42,500 nt of DNA from Symbiodinium natans. Taxonomy: Eukaryota; Sar; Dinophyceae; Suessiales; Symbiodiniaceae. The position numbers and the translations under genes were made by a program. Within the stretch, counting starts at the first letter, position 1. Each line of letters opens with the position of its first letter. This document shows, in pieces, positions 27,287 through 36,628 of the stretch. The notes below the pieces were generated by a model. It was not told the DNA's origin, did no database searches, and worked only from the letters and a program-made list of their open reading frames with translations. The stretch is taken from assembly GCA_905221605.1 (NCBI GenBank), contig CAJNDS010002555.1, positions 137,501 through 180,000 of the forward strand. The letters run 5' to 3'.

Positions 27287-27690
27287 TGAAAAAGTTTAGC
27301 ATAGCTCAGCACTAGCATTGTCCATGTCTGCGTACATCATGGACTGCCCTGCAATGTGTGCCAGTGCGAAACGAGCCATGCTGAGAGAACGGCGCGGCGT
27401 ATTATTCTCAACATCAATCTACAAATCACCGGTAAATCCCAACTTCAGGGGCCTCAAAATGTAGTCTAGCTGGGAGACTACATTTGGCTGCCTGTTCAGG
27501 TGCAACATGGGATTTCAAACACACACACAGTCCGGATCACAAGGGTGCCTCCAGTGGTCTGCGAAGCACCTTTAAACGGCATGAACGTGCGGAGTTCGAA
27601 ACTAAGTTTGGAAAGATTTTGGAATCATTGCTCAGCTAAGGCAGCTGCTATGAAAACAGAAAGACAACTTTGTCGCTTCGCGAAGACGCC
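27287..27690 (-). repeat. Split direct repeat A, 5' copy (A1)
   Basis: This is the 5' end of the element in its reading direction. It precedes the first coding frame directly and so is the likely place for promoter and leader sequence. It ends sharply at GACGCC; the flank beyond (ATACGCGTGG) is unrelated to the sequence at the other end. Confidence 0.92.
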
Positions 27691-28278
27691 ATACGCGTGG
27701 AAGGATGTGCTGCTCCGAGTCGCGTGGACTCGGCCGGCGGTCCACCGGGGTAAACCGCTCAATGCGGCAATTCCGGCATCCGCACCTCATGCTTTATTGC
27801 AACAGGAACGGTTGAGGCCAGCCACAATCCCTTCTACAATGAGTGGGAATAATGCACCGTTACCGTTTGGGATCTCTGCGCGGCTGCTTGCCTGGAACTG
27901 CTCCTCTTCTCAAGAAAGAGTCCGGCACCCGTAGGTGCACCCTTGTGCGATTGGCGATGTCTGTATTTAGTTGGGCCAGCTTCCAAGGCAAAAGCAGCCT
28001 GACTTGAGCTCTGCTTCCTGATTCTGATGTAGGATTCTTTCAAGCGCAGGGTAAGGCAGCTTGCAGAAGTAAGGTGCTGGCAAGCCTGATGAAAGCATAA
28101 CAGTTGCTGTTTGTTCCGCGAGCTGGCTGGTCTGAAGGCGTGGCGCTCGTATTGCTGTAGCGCAGGCTGTGCCCGCTGAGATGAACTGCAGTGCAGTTCA
28201 TGTCACGACGGCCGCCACTGATAGATTTCAGCAACTGCCTGTCCACTGTCTTTGGACCTGAGCGCTTTGCACCTGCGC
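27691..28278. other. No gene seen
   Basis: This is the flank of the DIRS-type element. Short frames only; nothing recognisable. Confidence 0.45.
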
Positions 28279-28470
28279 ACCTGGCAGTCCTACTGGCATA
28301 GCTGCTTGATTGGGACCTTAGACCTGGGCACCTTGCACCTGTGCACCTGACCTGGGAGTCCTGCCAGCCTGGCTGCTGGATTGAGACCTTGGACCTGGGC
28401 ATCTTGCACATGTGCACCTGGGAGTCCTGCCAGCCTGGCTGCTGGATTGGGACCTTGGGCCTGGGCAGCT
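28279..28470 (+). repeat. Minisatellite, three units of about 66-71 bp
   Basis: Units begin ACCTGGGAGTCCTGCCAGCC or a variant and include GCTGGATTGGGACCTTGGAC and CCTGGGCACCTTGCAC. The second and third are most alike; the first is more diverged. Confidence 0.85.
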
Positions 28471-28479
28471 GCACTGTAC

Positions 28480-28585
28480 CCCCAAACCCTAAACCCAAAA
28501 CCCAAAACCCCAAAACCAAAACCACAAACACCCAAAAACCCCAAAAACCCCAAGAACCCAGAAACCCCAAAACCTACCAAAAAGC
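28480..28585 (-). repeat. Degenerate CCCAAAA/CCCTAAA tract
   Basis: About fourteen units of CCCAAAAC type with one CCCTAAA. It is a diverged relative of the telomere-like tracts or a simple A/C microsatellite. Confidence 0.7.
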
Positions 28586-28647
28586 TCACAAAGAAGCTGT
28601 CTCTGATTCAGCAATCTGCGGCAAGAGGTTCTCGAGCGCTGACAGTG

Positions 28648-28737
28648 TGGGGGGGGGGGGGAGGGGGGGGGGGGGGGAGGGGGGGGGGGGGGGGGGAGGG
28701 GGGGAGGGGGGGAGGGGGGGGGGAGGGGGGGGGGGGG
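28648..28737 (+). repeat. Poly-G tract with scattered A
   Basis: About 90 bases of G broken by seven or eight single A residues. It lies beyond the 3' side of the minus-strand LINE (C-rich in its sense). Its length is likely to be unreliable in assembly. Confidence 0.9.
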
Positions 28738-28792
28738 TGGCAGCTGTGCTGCCTTGCTGGTCGCAGTGCTGGCCAGTTGCGACTAGTGATGC

Positions 28793-29638
28793 TCAGAGGA
28801 TCACTGCATCGTCACTTGATGCTTCAGGGAATGTCAAAAAGAAGATGTATGAACCATGACGGACTTGTCTTTGATCTGAGTCCGTTGCCTTCAGTGATCG
28901 CCGGTGGTCGTCCGTCGACTGCCACTCCGATGTCGGTGTTGACCTCCAAACTGCGCGGTAATGTCCGCTGTGCGGGGTAGAGCCAATGTGAAATACGCAG
29001 GACTGCACGTATGCCCGTTCCATGCGTATGGAGCCCTCATACAGTACAGGAACCCGGACTTCTTGGCTGTTGGACGTGATGGGGAGGTGGTTTTTGCCCG
29101 AGCCTGTGAATCTGGCCACTGTGAAAATAGCGTGTTTCTGCTGCCCTAGCAGTGTGGTGTTTGGGGGTACCGACGCCCATTCGTCAATTAGGAACTGCAG
29201 TGGCTTGCTTTCTGAGTGTTGCATGAGCATGACAAGGGGTCCTCCTTCCACCGCCAATCTTCCTGTGGTTAGATCAACGGTTGCCCAACGTCGCGTCAGG
29301 GGTAGATCGGAAGCAGCCGTCAAAAAGCCTTGCAGGAATTCTGCCGAGTCTTGCTGCGTGCCATCAAATCTCCATCTTGGTAGCAGGCTCCTAAGCGGGA
29401 AGGAGTTGATGAGGTTAAGGGGGGGGGCAGCACTAGACTGTGCTGAGGAAGAGATGAGGCTCATCAGAGCTTGCAGTGACCGCAGTGAAGGGTCTAAGAT
29501 GGTAGTGGCCAGCAGAGCCTGTATGGCTGCATTGACATAGCAGTAGTTAGAGGTGTTCTTGAATGCAAGGGTTGCCAGAAGAGAGGAAGGGGAGAGACAA
29601 AAGACATGAGAAGGATCGCTCTGAATCGCTTGCTGCAT
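28793..29638 (-). CDS. Ubiquitin-specific protease (USP, peptidase C19-like) domain in LINE
   Basis: From the first ATG the frame has 281 codons. The Cys box LAFKNTSNYCYVNAAIQALL matches the USP pattern N-x-x-N-x-C-Y-x-N-A-x-x-Q-x-L. QQDSAEFLQGFL is the conserved Q-D-A-x-E-F block, and the His box is HIGSTPHSGHYRAVW. A later Trp-x-x-x-Asp-Asp (WQSTDD) fits the third catalytic residue. All triad residues appear present. USPs remove ubiquitin; in a retrotransposon it might protect ORF proteins from degradation, which is inference. The frame is open upstream through a basic linker, so it was part of the LINE polyprotein. Confidence 0.75.
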   Translation of the reverse strand: MQQAIQSDPSHVFCLSPSSLLATLAFKNTSNYCYVNAAIQALLATTILDPSLRSLQALMSLISSSAQSSAAPPLNLINSFPLRSLLPRWRFDGTQQDSAEFLQGFLTAASDLPLTRRWATVDLTTGRLAVEGGPLVMLMQHSESKPLQFLIDEWASVPPNTTLLGQQKHAIFTVARFTGSGKNHLPITSNSQEVRVPVLYEGSIRMERAYVQSCVFHIGSTPHSGHYRAVWRSTPTSEWQSTDDHRRSLKATDSDQRQVRHGSYIFFLTFPEASSDDAVIL

Positions 29639-29741
29639 GAGAGGAAAGAGAGAGGAAGCTGGGGGAGCTGAGTCTTGGCAGTTATTGCTCTCTGCAGTTA
29701 TTACTTTTGGGGGGGACTTTGTAACGGCTTTGGATAAAGAC

Positions 29742-30167
29742 TTAGATTTGGCCTCTGGCGGCCGTTGGGGACTGGCTGCTTTGAAGAATGATTGCAGTGG
29801 ACCAGTGGTGGTCCCACTGCGCCGGATGCTTACGCCGATCAGTGACCGTCTTCCTGCAGAAGGGGCAAGGTATGCCTTTGAGGATCTCCGTTCCGAGCTT
29901 TTGACATTGTGTCATAGTGCTATCTTGCAGGGCATCCCAAATTCTGCGATGCTCCTGATGCAAGTGCGACTTGACCTTGGTGTGATCAGGCGTCCAGAAA
30001 CCACAGAGCACGCAATGATCCACAAGGCGCTTAGAAGCCGGCTGCCGGGCTAGCTGCGTGACGGTATGCGTGCCGGCTGTGCTAGTTAGGTGTTCTCGTG
30101 ACCCTGGATGCACTGGTTCGGTCTGACCTGCCGCTGCACTCTCGTCATGGCGCTGAGCGTCTATTCT
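29742..30167 (-). CDS. C2H2 zinc-finger segment of the LINE, after an in-frame TGA
   Basis: It is in the same frame as the RT, with one TGA between. It carries two finger-like segments: CVLCGFWTPDHTKVKSHLHQ and CPFCRKTVTDRRKHPAQWDH. Such fingers in LINEs bind the template or target. The frame ends at 29742, while a neighbouring frame continues smoothly with a Lys/Ser-rich linker (KSKSLSKAVTKSPPK) into the protease domain. Confidence 0.6.
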   Translation of the reverse strand, partial: RIDAQRHDESAAAGQTEPVHPGSREHLTSTAGTHTVTQLARQPASKRLVDHCVLCGFWTPDHTKVKSHLHQEHRRIWDALQDSTMTQCQKLGTEILKGIPCPFCRKTVTDRRKHPAQWDHHWSTAIILQSSQSPTAARGQI

Positions 30168-32594
30168 TCAAAGGGCTGCCGGCTCTCTGCAGGCGCCGGA
30201 CAGAAGGTGGTCCTTCAGTCCTTTCCAGAGAGCGAAGTGTTTGTGACACGCTGCACAAGTAGGTAGGCCGTCCTTCGAATGCTCTGGCAGAAAGTCGGGT
30301 GGGATATAACGATCCAACTTATCCCTGTGCATTTTGGCCTCGTGTATGTGTAGCCCTTGTTCAGTGGTAGTCTGAAAAGAGCAGTGTCTGCAGCAATGTC
30401 TAGGCTCCTCCTCTTCTTGGGTTACTGCTATCAAGGCCTCATACTCTGTAAGAACCTCTTGCGCATACTGGAGAGAGTTGGGGAGCAGCGCGGCATCCTG
30501 GTGGCTGTGTGGATGCTGTGCATCCCGCGGAGCCGCTTGCAGTGCAGCAGGCCTTGTTTGGGATTCCTGTCTGGTTCTTAGCGATCTGACTCTGTTGCTC
30601 TGGCGTTCCAGCAGCAGCCGGACTGGGTCTTTGATTCCGTAGGCTGCGTACAGGTGACGCGTCGATATGCCCGTGAGATGAACGGGTTTGTTGAGAACCG
30701 CCCTAATTTTTCTGGCGTGCCACCTGCGCAGTTGTGCTGTCTCCGTTGTGAGTCCTATGTCAACAAGACCCGCCGAGACCGTCGCCCAGACTGTTGTGTG
30801 CCAAATCTTCAGTCTGCTTTTTGGCCCGGAAAGTCTTCGGTTGTGCACGTATCGTCGGACTTGTTGCAGCTTGGCATTACCCTCTTGCAATCTAAAATCT
30901 AGCGTCGCTTTTTCCTGGTTGCCATAGGAAACGTACACTCCGAGGCGCTTGAAGGATGTGGATTGTGGGAACGATTCTTGGGCTTTTGTGCTTCCGATTC
31001 GCCATCTGCGGTGTTGTACTCCCTGGGCGTCGAGGCTTGTGTGGCTGAAAAGTTTGTGCGCACGGGCTGAGGCAGTACCTGTTAGCTTAACCATCAAATG
31101 ACACTTGTCAGAGTTCACTTTGAATCCATATTTTCTGACAATGCGGAGAAGATCAGCTATCATGTTGTGTGCTTGCAGCAAATCCCTCCAGCTGGTGACA
31201 GTGTGATGAACAGTCAAGTCATCTGCGTACCCTGTCAAGCTATGCAGCACGCGATCCCAGCCTACGACCTCTGCGAGTTCTCGGAATAGCTTTCCTGTCA
31301 GCAGGGAGAACAGGGTTGGAGCTAGTTTGCACCCTTGCTTTATGCCTGCGGTGGATTCAACAGAGCATGAGGTCTGCTGGGATCGAACCGTGTATCGGCT
31401 GTTGGAATGCAGTGATGCCACTAATCCCTGGATGTCTGACGGTACCCCAGCTTCTTGAAGAGTGTCCATGAGGTCCTGGCGGCGAACCATGTCGAAGGCC
31501 TGTGATAAGTCAAGCGCAAAGCAGATCCCTCCCACCAGTTCCGGTTTGCGGTGTCCAGCATGCTGGGAGTGCCTGCTAAGCCGCGATTGTGCGCACATTT
31601 GGCGTACCTCTCTGGTATGCTTCGAGACTCTGGAGAGAGCATCAGAAAGTCCTCTGTGAGGTTGGTAAGCGAACTGCAGCACCGACCTCAGGTAGCTGGA
31701 GGTATAGGGAGCCAGGAGATCTCTGCACGCCCCCGCCAGACCCTTGCCATCCGGTCTTATGATTCCAAGTGGGCGAAGATTAGAGGGCTTGGTTGGGGGC
31801 TTGTTGGGCTTCGGGATAAAGCAGAGGTCAGTGTCCTTCAGTGTCAGCTGTGCAGAGAGGATCACTGCCCTGTCCAGCGAGCTGTGCTCAGCTTTGCGGG
31901 CTTGGTCGTTGCAATACGCTGCCAGGCGCTCGCTGGCCGAGTCGGAACATAGCTTCCACGCGGCTGCCGACGCTGAGTTCTGAGGGACAGCCTTGTGTGG
32001 TCTGATGGAGCTGATGTGCTTCGAAAGCAGGGGGGCTGAGAGCGTTGGCAGGCTGCAGACCTCAAATCGTAGTCTGTCATGCTGTTGAAACACTGCTTTG
32101 GCATGGTTTTGCATGAGCTTGAGTTCCTCTTCTGCAGCCATCAAATAGCCATCATTGTTGACTAACTGCGTTTTGGGCTGCGGCTGCCAGGGGCGGAGCT
32201 TCTGCAATGTCTTATGAGCCTGATAGGAGTTACCACTTTGTGTAGATTGGTCTACCTCGTGAGTGAAATCTGCTAGGCGTTGTCTATGTGCTCTTGTGAC
32301 AGCCTGCTTGTGCCACATGGAGAGGTCCTGCACCAGTATCTCGTGATCTGCCAGGGATAGCGTTGAGCTGGCTAAGTCCTCATGCAAAGCCGTCAACCTG
32401 GCCCACATGCGCTTGGTTGCCCTGTGCATCGCATTAAGGGGAGGGGAGGAGGGCTTAGGGGCTCTTGGGAAGTAGCGTTCAGACGCCTTGATTAGCACAT
32501 CATTAACCTCCTCCATGTCAACCGTGGTGATCTGAGAGAGCTGGTCAGCAACCCACTCTTTCATTGCTTGTGCTTTGGGATGATTATATCGCAC
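30168..32594 (-). CDS. LINE reverse transcriptase with C-terminal zinc fingers
   Basis: The frame is open upstream through the C-run (PPPPYDKQALEEAVRYN) and lacks an ATG of its own, so it was once fused to the endonuclease. Motifs: FIPKPNKPPTKPSNLRPLG (fingers), ICFALDLSQAFDMV (motif A), STAGIKQGCKLAPTLFSLL (motif B), LTGYADDLTVHH (motif C, YADD) and FKVNSDKCHLM. The C-terminus holds Cys/His pairs CRHCSFQTTTEQGLHIHEAK and CAACHKHFALWKGLKDHLL typical of C2H2 fingers. It ends at a single TGA, beyond which the same frame continues. Confidence 0.88.
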   Translation of the reverse strand: MRYNHPKAQAMKEWVADQLSQITTVDMEEVNDVLIKASERYFPRAPKPSSPPLNAMHRATKRMWARLTALHEDLASSTLSLADHEILVQDLSMWHKQAVTRAHRQRLADFTHEVDQSTQSGNSYQAHKTLQKLRPWQPQPKTQLVNNDGYLMAAEEELKLMQNHAKAVFQQHDRLRFEVCSLPTLSAPLLSKHISSIRPHKAVPQNSASAAAWKLCSDSASERLAAYCNDQARKAEHSSLDRAVILSAQLTLKDTDLCFIPKPNKPPTKPSNLRPLGIIRPDGKGLAGACRDLLAPYTSSYLRSVLQFAYQPHRGLSDALSRVSKHTREVRQMCAQSRLSRHSQHAGHRKPELVGGICFALDLSQAFDMVRRQDLMDTLQEAGVPSDIQGLVASLHSNSRYTVRSQQTSCSVESTAGIKQGCKLAPTLFSLLTGKLFRELAEVVGWDRVLHSLTGYADDLTVHHTVTSWRDLLQAHNMIADLLRIVRKYGFKVNSDKCHLMVKLTGTASARAHKLFSHTSLDAQGVQHRRWRIGSTKAQESFPQSTSFKRLGVYVSYGNQEKATLDFRLQEGNAKLQQVRRYVHNRRLSGPKSRLKIWHTTVWATVSAGLVDIGLTTETAQLRRWHARKIRAVLNKPVHLTGISTRHLYAAYGIKDPVRLLLERQSNRVRSLRTRQESQTRPAALQAAPRDAQHPHSHQDAALLPNSLQYAQEVLTEYEALIAVTQEEEEPRHCCRHCSFQTTTEQGLHIHEAKMHRDKLDRYIPPDFLPEHSKDGLPTCAACHKHFALWKGLKDHLLSGACREPAAL

Positions 32595-32616
32595 CGCCTC
32601 TTCGAGAGCCTGCTTA

Positions 32617-33711
32617 TCATAGGGAGGGGGGGGGAGGGTGGGAGGAAAGCTGCCAGTGCCTTAGGGGGCGAATCTTAGCCTCGACCGGGTAATGACCGCC
32701 TTTCTTCCACCGTCCCAGCGGGAAGTCGGTCAGAGGTTTGCTCTGCTTAGATTCTCCACGCGCCAGTGACTTCGGGACAAGGATATAGTCTATTTGGGAC
32801 TCTGAGGTGGCAGTGCGGAACGTCAAGCCCGATCCCGAGGACCATGTGTTGAGCGCCACTAGTCCATGTCCTTGAACGAGGCGTTGGAGGTATGCATCCT
32901 CTGCTGAGCGATGTTGCGGAGAACCTGGAGCGCAGGTACCCACAACTCCCGCAGTTGTGTTCAGCGTAGAGTTGAAATCTCCCAGAACCACTAGCGTGTC
33001 ACGCTGCGGAACTCCTCGGACCGCTTTGGATAAGAATGCAAGACACTTCGATCTATCCTCTCGGTTTTGCTGGGCTGTTTTGGAGGTGGTCCAAACGTGC
33101 TGATACACCGTCACTATGTGCACGCGTGCACCCTTCCAGTGGAAGACCACCTCTAAGACCCTCCCTTTGTGATGCTCGCTCCATCTTATGGTAGCTTTGG
33201 GAATGTGCGGGGCCGTGAGTATCATTACTCCGTCTGCCCTTTTGTCATCATGAACATGCTGAGCCCGTGGTTGTGTGCCTGGCTGTTCAGAGGAGTTGTG
33301 ATCTGGCGTAGGTTTGCTTTTTGCCTTGGGAGCTTTGGCCTTGCCTTTGCTGGCTGAGCTTATAATACAATGCCACCCCTCAACGTCAAACTCTGTGCTT
33401 TCCTGCCAGTGCGTCTCTTGCAGGGCGATCACATCATGCTGATCTGAAGCAGTACGCAACCAGGTGCGAAGCTCAGCCCATTGCTGTTGACCTAAGTGCC
33501 CAGCGTTCCAAGTCAATACCCTCAGTGGCTTGACCATGTTGCCTCCTCTGGGTCTGGGCGCTGTGCGCATAGCGGGGGCGTCGACTGTGTCGACCCCTCT
33601 GTCGCTATTGGCAGGTCGGGAGGGCGCAAGCCGCTTCTCTCCACATATTCCGGCGTCAAGATCCCTTTCCTGTAAGAAACGCTCTGCTGAGTGCGTGAAA
33701 CTAAAGTACAT
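32617..33711 (-). CDS. APE-type endonuclease domain of LINE
   Basis: The ATG at 33711 opens 364 codons; an alternative Met at residue 59 lies just before the domain. Endonuclease/exonuclease/phosphatase blocks are visible: LRVLTWNAGHLG (Asn 69), IALQETHW (Glu 99), DGVMILTAP, LVVLGDFNS and SQIDYILVP, and a final GGHYPV where SDHxPV is usual. This enzyme nicks target DNA to prime reverse transcription. The frame stops immediately after a run of Pro codons made by the C homopolymer, where the RT frame takes over. Confidence 0.85.
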   Translation of the reverse strand: MYFSFTHSAERFLQERDLDAGICGEKRLAPSRPANSDRGVDTVDAPAMRTAPRPRGGNMVKPLRVLTWNAGHLGQQQWAELRTWLRTASDQHDVIALQETHWQESTEFDVEGWHCIISSASKGKAKAPKAKSKPTPDHNSSEQPGTQPRAQHVHDDKRADGVMILTAPHIPKATIRWSEHHKGRVLEVVFHWKGARVHIVTVYQHVWTTSKTAQQNREDRSKCLAFLSKAVRGVPQRDTLVVLGDFNSTLNTTAGVVGTCAPGSPQHRSAEDAYLQRLVQGHGLVALNTWSSGSGLTFRTATSESQIDYILVPKSLARGESKQSKPLTDFPLGRWKKGGHYPVEAKIRPLRHWQLSSHPPPPSL

Positions 33712-34053
33712 GCTCTCCTGAATGCAACTTTACGATTGCTCCGAAAATTGTCTTGGTGCTTCGAAGGTACCGCCATCCGCTAGTTTTTCCCCACCTGAAA
33801 CAGGCTGCGTTTGCTTCTTGTGGGTACTCCTTCCACCTCGCGGAGCAGTGGAAACCCTCTCGCCTACCCCCTGAAAGAATGCAGTGACTGCAATGTCTGG
33901 GCTCAGGAGGCCCGGGAATTGGGACCCGGCAGATCAGACGGCTCAAAGATCGCGGCTCACCATGGCTCACAGTAAGGCACAAGCTGTTACGTTCCCCTGA
34001 GGACTGATTGAACCTCTAGGACAGCAGTTGCGCCCAAAGCCCGGTTTTCCAGG
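33712..34053. other. 5' region of the LINE, no firm gene
   Basis: Minus-strand frames overlap here, one with a few Cys/His residues (HCSHC), possibly the end of a LINE ORF1, but it cannot be supported. The microsatellite begins at 34081. Confidence 0.3.
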
Positions 34054-34080
34054 ATGCAAGTGCCCGGCCGTCTGATCCGT

Positions 34081-34983
<903 letters not shown>

Positions 34984-35072
34984 TGTCCAGGCGGGGGTGG
35001 TAGTCAGCCAAGAACCATGTGACACTATTGCCGGCCCATGGTTCTTGGCTGCCTACCACCCCCGCCTGGACA
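34984..35072. repeat. 36-bp inverted repeat with 17-bp loop
   Basis: 34984-35019 and 35037-35072 are inverted copies with a single mismatch. The right arm is LINE coding sequence (reading PWFLAAYHPRLDS); the left arm is its inverted copy at the junction with the trinucleotide array. This is what a 5' inversion during target-primed reverse transcription would leave. Confidence 0.9.
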
Positions 35073-36628
35073 GCTACTTGCAAAGTTCAAAGCGGCTGGC
35101 CGTTACAGCCTCCAGTCCCGAGCTGCAGCGTGGGTTGGCAAACATACTGGCGGGCAATCTGGCGGTTGAGCGTTCGGAGTCTGTTGACCCGCCCTCCGTG
35201 CCCATGCAAATGGATGTTTCGCTATCTTCTTACGCTGATGATGTGGCAAGAACCATGCGAGCAGACAGTGCGCTCTGCCTCCACAATGCCGCGTCGCTGT
35301 CGAGCACCCTTCTTTCACGTGCCCTGGCTCCGGACTTTGCGCAAAATGAAGCCAAACAAGAGGTGCTGCCCTTCTTTGCCGGACAGGGTGCCAACAGCCA
35401 CCTGCGAAACGCTTTCACTCTTCCCAGAATCGTCCCTGGCAGCGTGCAGCGACACGCTCGTTGCCTGGGGCCGTACTTGGCTTTTGATGGCCAACTCCAT
35501 GATGAACGAGGCCGTAGAGTACAAGCAGCCAGAACTGCATACTATGCTCTCGGCAAGTTCTGGGCCAAGTGTCGTGTCAAAAGATGGAGACTTACGGTCT
35601 TCAAGAGCATGGTTGTGGGAGCTGCCTACAGCGGACTGGTTGCTTTTCCTGTGCAGGCGCCTGATGTGCGTACCCTGGACAAGGAGCTCCTCAAGTTTGG
35701 TAGAAAGGTCTTACAAGGCACAGCGTGCGAGAAAAGTGTGGACAAATACAAGGCCCTCTCAAACGACCATGTGTGGCGCCTCCTGCGTTCTGCACCTACA
35801 GCTGTTGAATTGTCAGCGCAACGCCTGCAGTGGTGGCAGCGCATTGTGGCTAGGCCCGAGGAGCACCTCGCGCTCCTCTTCACATTTTTCGGGCACATCC
35901 CTGGCACTCCGGCGCCTTTCGACGAGAACGGTGCCATCCATGATCGGTCACACGCTTGGATGCGACAGCTGGGTGAAGACATTCGACAGCTGGCTACATG
36001 GGACAGCAGTGGTTTCATGTCTGCGGCTGCTGACGGGCCGCTCGTGCTGTTCGTTGATGCAGACTTCCGTGAAGCCTTCTTGCAACAAGATCCGGCAGAA
36101 CTCAGGACGAGGTACTTGGGAGCCCTGGTCCCCCCTCCAGGTTTGTCGCTTCCGGCTGCTGCGCCTCCAGGAGCGGATGCCGCCGATGAGACTTTTGCAT
36201 GTGATGCGCTGCTCGCTGATGGCCAGCCGTGCAATGCCACCTTCCCCACTTTCCGTGCTCTCGCAGTACATCTGGCTCACAGCAAACAACATGAACAGAG
36301 GCGCTCTTTGGCAACACTGCTCACCATCAGTAACCAGTGCTGCGCATGCCGGGCTACCTTGGCCTCTGTGCGAGTGGCGCGCAACCATTTGCATGATAGC
36401 ATCAGACGAGGGTACTGTAGCCGGACGGCAGGCAGCGCTACAGTGCATCAAGTACACGCGAGCTTGCCTTGCAAGTGTGCAATCTGTGATGTTCCGCTCC
36501 GACTGCTGGGTGAGGCTCAAGCACACTTGGCGTCGCACCTGCCCACTGCGTTCCGGAGACCGCGCATCGACTACTACTTCCAGCGCCATGGCCGACCAGT
36601 GGGCAGCGCACCTTCGGCCTCAGCTTGA
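35037..36628 (+). CDS. LINE RT (C-terminal part) and zinc fingers
   Basis: Truncated at its 5' end. VSLSSYADDVARTM is RT motif C; the thumb follows (LGPYLAFDGQLHDERG, then RWRLTVFKSMVVGAAYSGL). The C-terminus carries Cys/His clusters: CDALLADGQPCNATF with HLAHSKQH, CCACRATLASVRVARNHLH, and CKCAICDVPLRLLGEAQAHL, three or more C2H2 fingers. Motifs A and B are absent, so this copy cannot encode a working enzyme, although the frame remains open. Confidence 0.82.

Larger units (their letters stand above)
18939..27690 (-). mobile_element. DIRS-order (tyrosine recombinase) retrotransposon, nearly intact
   Basis: Read on the minus strand the order is: repeat A1 (27690-27287), coding region, repeat B1 (19885-19635), repeat A2 (19634-19231), a 41-bp spacer with a C-run, repeat B2 (19189-18939). 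A1/A2 are both 404 bp and B1/B2 both 251 bp, nearly identical. B1 and A2 abut without a gap. This is the split-direct-repeat plan of PAT/Ngaro-like YR elements, which integrate by recombinase and make no target duplication. Coding order is small coiled-coil ORF, tyrosine recombinase, Gag-like, dioxygenase-methyltransferase, RT, RNase H. The recombinase being first rather than last is unusual. Confidence 0.88.
28793..33711 (-). mobile_element. LINE retrotransposon with C-terminal deubiquitinase domain
   Basis: On the minus strand an APE-type endonuclease frame, a reverse transcriptase frame with C2H2 fingers, a second C2H2 segment and a ubiquitin-specific-protease domain follow each other with no unrelated sequence between. 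They are separated by one frame change at a C-run (about 32626-32634), one in-frame TGA (30168) and one further frame change (about 29745-29780). Restoring these would make one long LINE ORF2; I therefore read it as a single decayed or recoded element. No poly-A tail is seen; the 3' side is C-rich. Confidence 0.75.

Noticed and set aside
28279-28470. CRISPR-like array
   Set aside because: Units are contiguous 66-71-bp minisatellite repeats without spacers, in a eukaryotic context.
35019-36587. First two thirds of a 731-codon plus-strand frame
   Set aside because: It is an out-of-frame shadow of the LINE RT/zinc-finger frame. Only the part from the ATG at 36588 on was kept as a gene.
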